From: an uncultured beta proteobacterium
GTDB lineage: Bacteria > Pseudomonadota > Gammaproteobacteria > Burkholderiales > Burkholderiaceae
Assembly (NCBI GenBank): GCA_903835865.1
Contig: CAILON010000311.1
Location: 1 to 6,891 of the forward strand
DNA length: 6,891 nucleotides
Reading direction: 5' to 3'
The notes below the pieces were generated by a model. That model searched no databases. It worked only from the letters and a program-made list of their open reading frames with translations, and was not told the origin of the DNA. Positions 1-6,761 of the stretch are shown one piece after another. A program made the translations under genes and the position numbers. Within the stretch, counting starts at the first letter, position 1. Each line of letters starts with the position of its first letter.

Positions 1-15
1 ATGACAAATTTTACA

Positions 16-38
16 GTGCGAAAGTAAAGTTTTCGCAC
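16..38. repeat. 8-bp inverted repeat (hairpin) just after ccmH
   Basis: GTGCGAAA (16-23) and TTTCGCAC (31-38) form a perfect 8-bp stem with a 7-nt loop, 19 nt beyond the ccmH stop. Read on the minus strand, no T-run follows (TGTAAAATTTG), so it is a poor intrinsic terminator in the ccm direction. On the plus strand a G-U pair extends it to 9 bp and GAATTTT follows, which is somewhat more terminator-like for a convergent transcript. It could also act as an mRNA 3' end stabiliser. The window ends too soon to decide. Confidence 0.6.
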
Positions 39-57
39 GAATTTTCAGTAAATATGC

Positions 58-405
58 TTATATGACCAGAATGACAAATGGTCCAATCCAGAGTAACCAG
101 GTAATCGGTTTGACGGGTGGGCGATAGAGCACAAAATCACCATAACGTTCAACCATGAAGGCTCTGATTTGATCGTCGCTCTTCCCTTCTTGAATCAGAA
201 TGCGAATTTCTCTACGCAGATCATTTGCTAGATCTGAGCGGGAGCCTGCTAAAGATTCGTTCTGGCATACCAAACAACGCATCTCCTCCGAAATACTAAT
301 CAGGCGTTGCTCTACGACAGGATCGTCTGCTAGTGGAGCCGCATCCTTAGCAAAGGATGTATTTAAGCAAACGCAAGTCAACAGAATCCAAAAGAGTGAT
401 TTCAT
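58..405 (-). CDS. ccmH: CcmH, cytochrome c maturation thiol oxidoreductase (short C-terminus)
   Basis: CcmH is a membrane-anchored periplasmic protein that reduces apocytochrome c heme-site cysteines, working with CcmG and the CcmF heme ligation complex. The 115-residue product has a signal peptide or N-terminal membrane segment (about 1-19, ending TSFA) and the family motif RCLVCQ, with the CxxC cysteines at 44 and 47. The usual helical-bundle sequence follows (ESLAGSRSDLANDLRREI, then ERYGDFVLYRPP at about 86-97). The hydrophobic C-terminal stretch starts at about W103 but ends at residue 115 with TAA, giving about 13 hydrophobic residues rather than a full membrane helix. From memory, stand-alone CcmH proteins carry roughly 15-40 more residues here. 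The ATG overlaps the ccmG stop by 4 nt (ATGA), which fixes the start. The catalytic domain is intact, so activity is plausible, but anchoring may be impaired. Identity is secure; the truncation is seen directly, and its meaning is inference. Confidence 0.93.
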   Translation of the reverse strand: MKSLFWILLTCVCLNTSFAKDAAPLADDPVVEQRLISISEEMRCLVCQNESLAGSRSDLANDLRREIRILIQEGKSDDQIRAFMVERYGDFVLYRPPVKPITWLLWIGPFVILVI

Positions 406-932
406 GATTTCTTAAGCTCACTCACTAAGGGATATATCTTCTGATTTAAAAGCTCGGTTGTAATGGGGCCAATATGCTTAAAGCGAATAATTCCCGCTTT
501 ATCAATGATGTAAGTTTCTGGAACGCCATACACGCCATAGTCAATTCCAACGCGGCCATTGCCATCGAATGCTGATAAAGCATAAGGATTGCCTTGCCGG
601 GCTAACATGGCTAACGCATCTTCGCGCTTATCTTTGTAATCCAAACCAATCACTGGTGCGATTTGGGATTTTGCCAACTCCACAAGAACTGGATGCTCTT
701 CGCGACAAGCTACACACCATGAGGCCCAAACATTCAAAATCCAAACTTGACCTTTCATGCTAATCGGGGAAAAGTTCTTGTTAGGCCGCTCCAATTGAGC
801 AATATCAAACGCAGGCGCTGCCTTATTAATGAGCGGTGAAGGCACCTCGTGAGGATCGCGATTCAAACCAATAGCCAAGAACGCTACCAGAATGATAAAA
901 ATCAACAGGGGAATTAAAAACTTCGCCTTCAT
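402..932 (-). CDS. ccmG: CcmG/DsbE, periplasmic thioredoxin-like protein of cytochrome c maturation
   Basis: CcmG is a membrane-tethered thioredoxin-fold protein facing the periplasm. It takes electrons from DsbD/CcdA and passes them to CcmH or apocytochrome c, so that the CxxCH thiols are reduced for heme attachment. The 176-residue protein has an N-terminal membrane anchor (about 5-23) and then a thioredoxin domain. The active site is WCVAC (C73, C76) within NVWASWCVACREEHP. The cis-proline loop is GVYGVPET (P138), a signature that separates CcmG/DsbE from general thioredoxins. Length matches the family. Its ATG overlaps the ccmF stop by 4 nt, and its stop overlaps the ccmH start by 4 nt, so it is co-translated with both. 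dsbE is a synonym. TlpA/ResA-like proteins share the fold, but the operon position settles the assignment. Confidence 0.96.
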   Translation of the reverse strand: MKAKFLIPLLIFIILVAFLAIGLNRDPHEVPSPLINKAAPAFDIAQLERPNKNFSPISMKGQVWILNVWASWCVACREEHPVLVELAKSQIAPVIGLDYKDKREDALAMLARQGNPYALSAFDGNGRVGIDYGVYGVPETYIIDKAGIIRFKHIGPITTELLNQKIYPLVSELKKS

Positions 933-2848
933 GATGCTTGTCTCTTCAACTTCATGCGATAGCGCTTATCTGAAATCGCTAAAACACCACCTAATCCCAT
1001 GAGCAAGCAGCCGCCCCAAATCCAATCTACAAAAGGTTTGTAGTAAACACGTACAGCCCAGGACTTATCTTCTAACTCTTCGCCCAATGAGACATAGATA
1101 TCACGTGTCAGCCCAACATCAATGGCCGCCTCAGTCATCGGCATGGTTGAAGAAAAGTAGCTACGCTTCTCTGGATACATCGTTGTTGGACTAGAGCCAT
1201 TCTTGCTGAGTAAGAAAGTACCGCGCATCGCTTCATAGTTAGGGCCAGGGACTGCCTTCACGCCCTCTAATTGAATTTGATAACCGCCGACATTAACGGT
1301 TTCACCAGCCAACATGCGAACATCTTTTTCTTCTTGATAGGCGCCAACCATCGTCACGCCAATCACAAAGACTGCAATCCCCAAATGCGCTACTTGCATA
1401 CCGATAAAAGAGCGGGTTGGCTTACCTACTTTGGCCTGACGAATAATCTGCAAGCAGCCCGAAGCAATGACCCAGAATGCTAACAAGAAACCAATACTCG
1501 CTAACCAAGTGAACTCGCCCATGATCATGGGAATCAGAACGCCTGCAAGCACCGCAATGACTCCTGCGATCCATAAGCGCTTCACAATTCCTAGCAGATC
1601 TGTGTTTTTCCAATTCGCCCAAGGACCAATACCCATTAAGACCAATAAAGGAATCATGATGGGAACAAACACACTATTGAAGTAAGGAGGCCCAACAGAA
1701 ATCTTACCTAGGTGCAAAGCATCAATTAGCAATGGATATAAAGTTCCGAGCAAGACTGAGCCCGCAGCAACTACTAAAAAGACATTGCCTAATAGGATTA
1801 AGGTCTCACGAGAGCTCAAGCTAAACTTGCCGCCCATGGTGCTCTTTGGAGCCCGCCAAGCATAGAGCGCCAAGGATGAGCCAACAACGAGAGATAAGAA
1901 GATCAGAATAAAAATGCCGCGCCTAGGATCAGTTGCAAACGCGTGCACAGAAGTGAGCACTCCAGAGCGAACCAAGAAAGTGCCTAGGAGTGACAAAGAA
2001 AAAGCAGTAATGGCAAGAAGCACTGTCCAACTTTTAAAACCACCCCGCTTCTCAGTAACTGCTAATGAATGAAGAAGGGCTGTACCTACTAGCCATGGAA
2101 TAAAGGAAGCATTCTCGACGGGATCCCAAAACCACCAACCTCCCCAACCGAGTTCGTAATAGGCCCACCAAGATCCGAGCGCAATACCTAAAGTTAAAAA
2201 GACCCACGCGGCAGTAGTCCATGGACGTGACCAGCGCGCCCACGCAGCATCTAATCTCCCTGATAGTAATGAGGCGATTGCAAAAGCAAAGGCGACTGAG
2301 AAGCCAACATAACCCATATACAACATCGGTGGATGAAACACCAAACCCGGATCTTGCAGCAAGGGATTTAATGAGCGGCCATCGGGGGCGGCAGGAAGCA
2401 ATCTCGCAAATGGATTAGAGGTAGTGAGCACAAATAGCAACAAACCACTAGTTACTAAACCTAAAACACCAATCACACGCGCCACCATAAATTCATCTAG
2501 CGCTTTAGAAAGCTGAGCAACCAAGATAGTCCAGGTGCTTAGTAAGAATATCCAAAGCAACAGTGAGCCTTCATGGCCACCCCAAACTGCACCCAAGCGG
2601 TAAACGATAGGTAATTGAGAATTTGAGTGTTCGGCCACATAAAGCACAGAAAAGTCGTTCACGTAGAAACTCCACGCCAGACTCACAAATGCAATGAAGA
2701 GCAATAGAAAGACGGTTTGGGCTGCAGGCCGAGCCAACATCAACCACTCACGGCGACCTTGATGTGCGCCAATGAGTGGCAAGATACCTTGAATGAGCGC
2801 AATACAAAGCGCCAGAATTAATGCGTAATGCCCAAACTCAGGAATCAT
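929..2848 (-). CDS. ccmF: CcmF, heme lyase subunit of cytochrome c maturation
   Basis: CcmF is the large inner-membrane protein that receives heme from holo-CcmE and, with CcmH/CcmI, ligates it to the CxxCH motif of apocytochrome c. The 639-residue product is almost entirely membrane segments and has the expected family length (about 630-660). The WWD heme-handling motif is at about 235-253 ([15 protein letters not shown]). Histidines that align by context with the four heme ligands known in E. coli CcmF are present. They are H172 (DPGLVFHPP), H260 (GTALLHS), H302 (SVHAFATDP) and H488 (MQVAHLG). A soluble periplasmic region occupies roughly 505-600, followed by a last membrane helix at about 607-625 and a basic tail. 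The start overlaps the ccmE stop by 4 nt and the stop overlaps the ccmG start by 4 nt. No missing residue or frame disruption was seen. NrfE and CcmC share the WWD motif, but length and context give CcmF. Confidence 0.97.
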   Translation of the reverse strand: MIPEFGHYALILALCIALIQGILPLIGAHQGRREWLMLARPAAQTVFLLLFIAFVSLAWSFYVNDFSVLYVAEHSNSQLPIVYRLGAVWGGHEGSLLLWIFLLSTWTILVAQLSKALDEFMVARVIGVLGLVTSGLLLFVLTTSNPFARLLPAAPDGRSLNPLLQDPGLVFHPPMLYMGYVGFSVAFAFAIASLLSGRLDAAWARWSRPWTTAAWVFLTLGIALGSWWAYYELGWGGWWFWDPVENASFIPWLVGTALLHSLAVTEKRGGFKSWTVLLAITAFSLSLLGTFLVRSGVLTSVHAFATDPRRGIFILIFLSLVVGSSLALYAWRAPKSTMGGKFSLSSRETLILLGNVFLVVAAGSVLLGTLYPLLIDALHLGKISVGPPYFNSVFVPIMIPLLVLMGIGPWANWKNTDLLGIVKRLWIAGVIAVLAGVLIPMIMGEFTWLASIGFLLAFWVIASGCLQIIRQAKVGKPTRSFIGMQVAHLGIAVFVIGVTMVGAYQEEKDVRMLAGETVNVGGYQIQLEGVKAVPGPNYEAMRGTFLLSKNGSSPTTMYPEKRSYFSSTMPMTEAAIDVGLTRDIYVSLGEELEDKSWAVRVYYKPFVDWIWGGCLLMGLGGVLAISDKRYRMKLKRQAS

Positions 2849-3279
2849 TTATTACTTCCATTTTTTTGAGCTTGATCTAGGGCATGCTTTGCTTCTGGTG
2901 GCATATAGTTTTCATCATGCTTAGCAAGCACTTCGCTGGCGATGAATTGACCACTTCCTTCAAGTCGCCCCTGAATGACAGCGCCCTTACCCTCTTTAAA
3001 CAAGTCAGGAAGAATGCCGGTATAGGCAACAGGAATATCTTTTACTAAATCAGTAATCACAAAGTGCACAGTTAATCCATCCCGTTTTAAGGAACCATCT
3101 TTCACCATACCGCCAATCCGAAATGCCTGCCCTTGTGGCGCTTTACCTGCAGCCACCTCGCTTGGGGTTACATAGAGGGCGATGTTGCTATTAAGCGCAT
3201 TAAGAATTAAGAGGGCCGCAACTCCGATAACTGCCAATGCAGCAACAATCAATAACGCACGCTTATGTCTAGGCTTCAC
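2845..3279 (-). CDS. ccmE: CcmE, periplasmic heme chaperone
   Basis: CcmE binds heme covalently at the outer face of the inner membrane after delivery by CcmC/CcmD, is released by CcmAB, and hands heme to CcmF. The 144-residue protein has a basic N-terminus (KPRHKR) and one membrane anchor (about 8-28). An OB-fold beta-barrel domain follows (about 35-118; [11 protein letters not shown] and [21 protein letters not shown] are typical). The heme attachment histidine is H121 in HDENYMPPE, with the conserved Y125 (HxxxY type); the CxxxY variant is absent. The C-terminal tail is short. The start codon is GTG (3279-3277), supported by its 4-nt overlap (GTGA) with the ccmD stop and by correct placement of the N-terminal anchor. 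No upstream ATG fits. Its stop overlaps the ccmF start by 4 nt. Confidence 0.96.
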   Translation of the reverse strand: MKPRHKRALLIVAALAVIGVAALLILNALNSNIALYVTPSEVAAGKAPQGQAFRIGGMVKDGSLKRDGLTVHFVITDLVKDIPVAYTGILPDLFKEGKGAVIQGRLEGSGQFIASEVLAKHDENYMPPEAKHALDQAQKNGSNK

Positions 3280-3464
3280 TGACTACTTTCTTTATCAAAC
3301 TGCTCTGCTAATAATTGCTGATGCAACCTGCGTATCACCGCTTTATTGCGCGCACGAATAACCAGCGGCTCTAACAATAAAACTAAGGCGCATACACCGA
3401 AACTACTCCATACATAGAGCGCATAACCACCCATAGCGAAAAATTCAGAAGGACTATTCCACAT
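3276..3464 (-). CDS. ccmD: CcmD, small membrane protein of heme export
   Basis: CcmD is a small single-span membrane protein that binds the CcmABC complex and is needed to release heme-loaded CcmE. I set the start at the ATG 3464-3462, giving 62 residues. This ATG shares one base with the ccmC stop (TAATG), and a GAGG sequence lies 10 nt upstream. An in-frame ATG at 3497 would add 11 residues with no family resemblance and a deeper overlap into ccmC, so I reject it. The family signature is clear: [16 protein letters not shown] at residues 8-23 leads into the membrane helix (about 14-36), followed by a basic cytoplasmic segment ([16 protein letters not shown]). Its TGA overlaps the GTG start of ccmE by 4 nt. 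Confidence 0.93.
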   Translation of the reverse strand: MWNSPSEFFAMGGYALYVWSSFGVCALVLLLEPLVIRARNKAVIRRLHQQLLAEQFDKESSQ

Positions 3465-4240
3465 TAGCGTTTTACCTCGCTCAATTGTCTCACCCAATCC
3501 GCATGAGATTCACGCTCGAGAATGATGGTTCTTACTCGCATCAACCCGACCGCAATGGAGTACATCCAAAAACATAGGGCCATCAGCAACATACCCCAAA
3601 GCATGGTCTGCGCCATCGCTGGGGCCTTTGTTAAAGAAACAGATGCACCTTGATGTAAGGTATTCCACCATTTCACCGAGAAATAAATGACGGGTACATT
3701 CACTGCCCCTACTAAAGCTAAGATCGCGCCTGCTTTATCTGCCCTACGAGGATTATCAATAGAAGCTTGAAGTGCGATGAAACCTAAATACAGGAATAAC
3801 AAGATGAGCTCTGAAGTGAGGCGTGCATCCCATACCCACCAGGCGCCCCACATAGGTTTACCCCAAAACGCACCAGTCCACAAAGATAGAAATGCCATCC
3901 ATGCGCCCACCGGAGCTAAGGCTTGCGCCATCATGGCAGAAAGGCGCGTATTAAAAACTAATCCAAGCCCTGCCCATGCTGCCATGACAAGATAAAGAAA
4001 CATCGACATCCATGAGGTAGGTACATGAATAAAAATAATGCGATAGCCTTGACCCTGAACAGCATCAACTGGGGCCACGAAAAAACTAACCCATAAACCA
4101 GCAATACCGAATACTGCAGCAAGTACCCAAAATATTGGAATGAGTTTTCCCGCCACCGGATAAAAAGTGCTGGGACTAGATAGCTTGAACCAATTAATTA
4201 AGCGGCTATCGGAAAAAGAGGGATTATTTTGCTTACTCAT
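3464..4240 (-). CDS. ccmC: CcmC, heme transfer/export membrane protein
   Basis: CcmC is an inner-membrane protein of the heme handling family. It presents heme to CcmE at the periplasmic face and forms a complex with CcmA, CcmB and CcmD. The 258-residue protein has about six membrane segments. The tryptophan-rich WWD motif is at 131-138 (WGAWWVWD), followed by ARLTSELIL. The two conserved histidines that serve as axial heme ligands flank it: H72 in IIFIHVPTSWMS and H196 in WWNTLHQGAS. The N-terminus is some 12 residues longer than E. coli CcmC, whose corresponding histidines are at about 60 and 184. The start codon overlaps the ccmB stop by 4 nt (ATGA). The stop overlaps the ccmD ATG by 1 nt. 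The family is well conserved, and no alternative identity fits. Confidence 0.97.
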   Translation of the reverse strand: MSKQNNPSFSDSRLINWFKLSSPSTFYPVAGKLIPIFWVLAAVFGIAGLWVSFFVAPVDAVQGQGYRIIFIHVPTSWMSMFLYLVMAAWAGLGLVFNTRLSAMMAQALAPVGAWMAFLSLWTGAFWGKPMWGAWWVWDARLTSELILLFLYLGFIALQASIDNPRRADKAGAILALVGAVNVPVIYFSVKWWNTLHQGASVSLTKAPAMAQTMLWGMLLMALCFWMYSIAVGLMRVRTIILERESHADWVRQLSEVKR

Positions 4241-4902
4241 TCAATCGCAATCTTTAGGGCTGCAGTGCTCACCCAAGGTACAAATGCTAAAGCTAAAATC
4301 AATAAGGCGCCCAAGAGAGAAAAATGCCCCGCGGTATCTAAACCCACGCTGTTGGCATAAACCGCTCCAGCACCAAAAATTAACACCGGAATATATAGGG
4401 GCAAAATCAACAAACTCATCAATACACTGCCGCCACGGACGCCTAAAGTCAGAGCGGCACCGATCGAGCCCAACAAGGATAGCACTGGGGTACCCAATAA
4501 GAGGGTGCCCATCAAAACATATAAAGAGCTTGCGTCTAAATCAAACTGAATGCCAATGATTGGGGCAATCAAAACCAAAGGTAAGCCACAGACTAACCAG
4601 TGCGCCACAATCTTGCCGGCGACTAATAGCACTAGTGGCTGTGGGGATAAGACTAGCTGCTCCAAAGCGCCATCGAGATAATCAGCAGCAAACATTCTTT
4701 GTAAGCCCAGTAAGGTTGAAAGTAGCGCTGCTACCCATAAAACACCCGGAGCAATCTTGCGTAGTAACGCAGCATCCGCTCCGATGCCCAATGGAAATAA
4801 ACTGGTCACCACCACAAAGAAGAAAAGCGCTGTCAACACTTCGCTCTTACGTCGCATCACCAGAAGCAAATCTCGATGGATGATTGCAAAGAAGGCGCTC
4901 AT
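4237..4902 (-). CDS. ccmB: CcmB, ABC transporter membrane subunit for holo-CcmE release
   Basis: CcmB is the membrane permease partner of the CcmA ATPase. The CcmABCD complex uses ATP to release heme-loaded CcmE from CcmC. The 221-residue length is typical. About six membrane helices are visible, roughly at 21-41, 50-67, 95-115, 128-152, 158-180 and 195-215. Family-typical sequences include the cytoplasmic loop FAADYLDGALEQLVLSP (71-87), likely the contact with CcmA, and LILPLYIPVLIFGAG (165-179). The start overlaps the ccmA stop by 4 nt, and the stop overlaps the ccmC start by 4 nt. Six-helix ABC permeases can look alike, but the position between ccmA and ccmC and these two motifs make the call firm. 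Confidence 0.96.
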   Translation of the reverse strand: MSAFFAIIHRDLLLVMRRKSEVLTALFFFVVVTSLFPLGIGADAALLRKIAPGVLWVAALLSTLLGLQRMFAADYLDGALEQLVLSPQPLVLLVAGKIVAHWLVCGLPLVLIAPIIGIQFDLDASSLYVLMGTLLLGTPVLSLLGSIGAALTLGVRGGSVLMSLLILPLYIPVLIFGAGAVYANSVGLDTAGHFSLLGALLILALAFVPWVSTAALKIAIE

Positions 4903-5546
4903 AGCTCCAACACCTTCACATTCGGTATATCAATATTTTGGTGGCTCGTTAAAACAGCTAAACCGCCTCGCCCCAGATGCTCAGTAATTAAGTCTTGCAA
5001 GGCATGGATTGCATTGGCATCAAGCGCATTAAAAGGTTCATCGAGGATCCATAGTTTGGCTTGACGTGTAGCCATACGTGCCATCAGGACTCGCCGCTTT
5101 TGACCTGCTGATAAACAACCCACTGGTAAGTTCTCACGACCACGTAAACCAAAACGCCACAAAGAAGACAAAGCCTGCTCTTGCGAAAGAAAAACATCAT
5201 CTATTGCCGCGTACATCTGTATATTTTCTAAAGCAGTGAGATCATCCTTTAAAGCGTCGCGATGACCCAGAAATAATAGATCACGGTGATACTGTGCAGA
5301 CTCCACATGAATCGCTTGTTGCTTCCATAAAATCTCGCCCGACTCAGGCTTTGACAAACCCGTCAAGAGACGCAATAAACTCGTTTTACCTACCCCGTTC
5401 TCGCCGCGAACATGTAGACACTCTCCGGCACGCACTTGCAGATCTAGACCAGAAAATAAGCTTCGCTCTCCACGCACGCAGCTAAGCGCACGCGCTTGAA
5501 GCACATAATCAGATTTATTAGAGGTCTGTGAAATAGTGGTTGTCAT
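4899..5546 (-). CDS. ccmA: CcmA, ATPase of the CcmABCD heme-release complex
   Basis: CcmA is the cytoplasmic ATP-binding subunit that, with CcmB, drives release of holo-CcmE. The 215-residue protein is a single ABC ATPase domain. Walker A is GENGVGKT (48-55, K54). The ABC signature is LSAGQKRR (145-152), Walker B is KLWILDEP (164-171, D169 and E170), and the switch histidine is H202 in LTSH. In the Q-loop region the sequence is FLGHRDALKDDLTALEN (92-108), with H where many ABC proteins have Q. As I recall this is normal for CcmA. The ATG at 5546 is the only reasonable start: the frame is open a short way upstream but has no start codon before a stop. No Shine-Dalgarno sequence precedes it. 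It is the first gene of the operon, about 29 nt downstream of the predicted transcription start. It overlaps ccmB by 4 nt. Confidence 0.96.
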   Translation of the reverse strand: MTTTISQTSNKSDYVLQARALSCVRGERSLFSGLDLQVRAGECLHVRGENGVGKTSLLRLLTGLSKPESGEILWKQQAIHVESAQYHRDLLFLGHRDALKDDLTALENIQMYAAIDDVFLSQEQALSSLWRFGLRGRENLPVGCLSAGQKRRVLMARMATRQAKLWILDEPFNALDANAIHALQDLITEHLGRGGLAVLTSHQNIDIPNVKVLEL

Positions 5547-5581
5547 GAAATGTCGTAGGCTTGAATCAAACCACTCTAGGC

Positions 5582-5610
5582 ATTGTCCAAGACCTCATGG
5601 GGGCTGTCAA
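5582..5610 (-). promoter_or_regulatory. Predicted sigma70-type promoter of the ccm operon
   Basis: On the minus strand a perfect -35 hexamer TTGACA (5610-5605) is followed by an ideal 17-bp spacer and a -10 hexamer GACAAT (5587-5582), which matches TATAAT at four of six positions. Transcription would start near 5575, leaving a leader of about 29 nt before the ccmA ATG. The site lies between the terminator of the upstream unit and ccmA, where the operon promoter is expected. The call rests on sequence alone. Confidence 0.6.
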
Positions 5611-5664
5611 ACCAAGCAGAACGGTTTTTTGAGAATAATCTCTTTTAATTCAATCGCTTAGAGA

Positions 5665-5693
5665 ATTATAAACCTTACCTTACCATCAATAAA
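5665..5693 (-). promoter_or_regulatory. Weak alternative promoter upstream of ccmA
   Basis: A perfect TATAAT occurs on the minus strand at 5670-5665, but with 17-bp spacing the -35 hexamer would be TTTATT, a poor match that also lies in the U-tail of the terminator. It could be a second ccm promoter with a leader of about 110 nt, or simply AT-rich chance. A repeated GGTAA (GGTAAGGTAAGG) sits in the spacer. Confidence 0.2.
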
Positions 5694-5715
5694 AAACCAC
5701 CCGAAGGTGGCTTTT
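5691..5715 (-). terminator. Intrinsic terminator after the flavodoxin-family gene
   Basis: Read on the minus strand this is AAAAGCCACC, a TTCG tetraloop, then GGTGGTTTTTT. Five GC-rich pairs (CCACC/GGTGG) are extended by a G-U pair and four A-U pairs, ending in a U6 run. It begins about 20 nt after the stop codon at 5736. It should end transcription of the doxX-flavodoxin unit and insulate the ccm operon. On the plus strand the tail is only four T, so minus-strand action is favoured. Confidence 0.9.
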
Positions 5716-5735
5716 ACTCATAAAGACAGATTTGA

Positions 5736-6287
5736 TTACCTAAAACGCTTGGTGATGTGAGCAATACGCTCTCCGTAAAGACGCGCTGTCTCAAGATCAC
5801 CAGCATTTACCTCATCTGCGCCAGCGTCAGAGTGGGTTTGCATCATGGCGCCTGCCGAGGAGCCGACATAATTAACGTCATCCCGTTTAGCCGCCTTAGA
5901 GTTGGATGGCATTAAGCCAGTTCCAACCCACAATCCAGAATGTTGCATTGCTAATGTAAAGAAGTAATGCAATGTGGAGTGCTTATCACCATTCATACTC
6001 GCTGAGTTGGTAAACCCGCCAAAGACTTTATCTTTCCACTGCTGTGAAAACCATTGCTTAGAGCTGGCATCAGCAAACTTTTTAAATTGCCAACTCACCA
6101 TGCCCATATAAGTTGGGGAACCGAAAACAATGGCATCAGCCTCATTCAAGGTAGTCCACTGAGCATCTGTAATATTGCCCTCTGCATCAATCGCTACTAG
6201 AGTGCCATTAGCGCCTTTAGCAACTGCTTCAGCTTGTTTTACGGTGTGGCCATAGCCACTATGAAACACCACGGCAACTTTAGTCAT
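5736..6287 (-). CDS. Flavodoxin-fold NAD(P)H-quinone/FMN oxidoreductase-like protein (WrbA-related)
   Basis: This 183-residue protein has a flavodoxin fold and probably binds FMN in the cytoplasm. It likely acts as a NAD(P)H-dependent quinone or other two-electron reductase, but the substrate cannot be read from sequence. Three FMN-contact loops are visible: the phosphate loop HSGYGHT (9-15) after strand KVAVVF, the second loop GSPTYMG (56-62) after ADAIVF, and the third loop GFTNSASMNGDKHSTL (91-106). The second and third loops resemble the WrbA/NAD(P)H:quinone oxidoreductase group more than short-chain flavodoxins. The start is supported by AAGGA (6298-6294) six bases before ATG. It lies 25 bp downstream of doxX with no terminator between, so the two are probably co-transcribed, and an intrinsic terminator follows. 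I do not assign wrbA because WrbA proper is longer (near 200 residues) and its usual loop wording differs. Confidence 0.88.
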   Translation of the reverse strand: MTKVAVVFHSGYGHTVKQAEAVAKGANGTLVAIDAEGNITDAQWTTLNEADAIVFGSPTYMGMVSWQFKKFADASSKQWFSQQWKDKVFGGFTNSASMNGDKHSTLHYFFTLAMQHSGLWVGTGLMPSNSKAAKRDDVNYVGSSAGAMMQTHSDAGADEVNAGDLETARLYGERIAHITKRFR

Positions 6288-6312
6288 ATCAATTCCTTCA
6301 TATAAAAATAGA

Positions 6313-6726
6313 TTAAGTATTTACTTCTTTTTTAGCATCAATGGAAAGGCCGCCAGCACCAAAAATAGTCAATAACAACAAACCTCCAGCAATACTCATA
6401 TTTTTCATAAACATAATGTTCTGAATGTAGGCTTGATCTGCAGGAGCGTCCCAAAAGTTATGGAAAATGACTGCTGCTAAGATCGTAAATACAGCCAACA
6501 CAAAGCCAGCAATCCGCGCTTTATAGCCAATCACAATCGCAATGCCGCCCAGAACTTCTACCGCAATAGTAAGCGCAGCAATCAGACCTGAAAACGGTAA
6601 GCCCTTAGAGGCTATATAGCCAACGGTACCCTCAAAGCCACCAATCTTGGATAGACCAGCAGTAATAAAAATACCTGCCAATAAAATTCTCGCGATGAGT
6701 ACCAATGGTTTTGAAGCTAAATGCAT
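6313..6726 (-). CDS. DoxX-family integral membrane protein
   Basis: This 137-residue inner-membrane protein has four predicted helices, at about 7-25, 46-66, 71-89 and 108-124, the standard DoxX/DoxD-like arrangement and length. Typical sequences are RILLAGIFITAGLSKI (13-28), a conserved glutamate in the second helix (VEVLGGIAIVIGYK, E57), FHNFWDAP (88-95) and MFMKNMSIAGGLLLL (105-119). The family's biochemical role is mostly unknown. Some relatives are linked to thiosulfate:quinone oxidation or to redox stress membrane complexes, and no such activity can be claimed here. The start has a strong Shine-Dalgarno sequence AAAGGA (6739-6734) seven bases before ATG. The flavodoxin-fold gene follows after 25 bp, suggesting a shared redox role. 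The upstream partial gene ends 35 bp before it. Confidence 0.9.
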   Translation of the reverse strand: MHLASKPLVLIARILLAGIFITAGLSKIGGFEGTVGYIASKGLPFSGLIAALTIAVEVLGGIAIVIGYKARIAGFVLAVFTILAAVIFHNFWDAPADQAYIQNIMFMKNMSIAGGLLLLTIFGAGGLSIDAKKEVNT

Positions 6727-6761
6727 GTTTATTTCCTTTGTAATATTTATGTATTGAATCG

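Noticed and set aside
16..38. Intrinsic terminator for the ccm operon
   Set aside because: The stem is good, but on the minus strand no T-run follows it, so I list it only as an inverted repeat.
1..70. Insertion sequence or MITE at the left edge
   Set aside because: Only a 9-bp direct repeat supports it. No terminal inverted repeats at the borders and no transposase sequence are present.
3465..3497. Longer ccmD starting at 3497 (73 residues)
   Set aside because: The extra 11 residues overlap the 3' end of ccmC and do not look like CcmD. The ATG at 3464 overlaps the ccmC stop by one base, has a GAGG upstream and puts the family motif at the expected distance.
4167..4559. Plus-strand open frame of 130 codons across the ccmB-ccmC junction
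   Set aside because: It lies antisense to two well-identified genes, has a low-complexity basic composition with no recognisable domain, and no ribosome binding site stands out. It is a shadow of the real frames.
4560..4883. Plus-strand open frame of 107 codons inside ccmB
   Set aside because: It is antisense to the conserved membrane protein CcmB, shows no protein-family features and is best explained as a by-product of the ccmB codon pattern.
5561..5569. FNR/CRP-type operator at TTGAATCAA
   Set aside because: An FNR site needs TTGAT-N4-ATCAA. Here the half-sites are separated by a single base, so no FNR box can be claimed.
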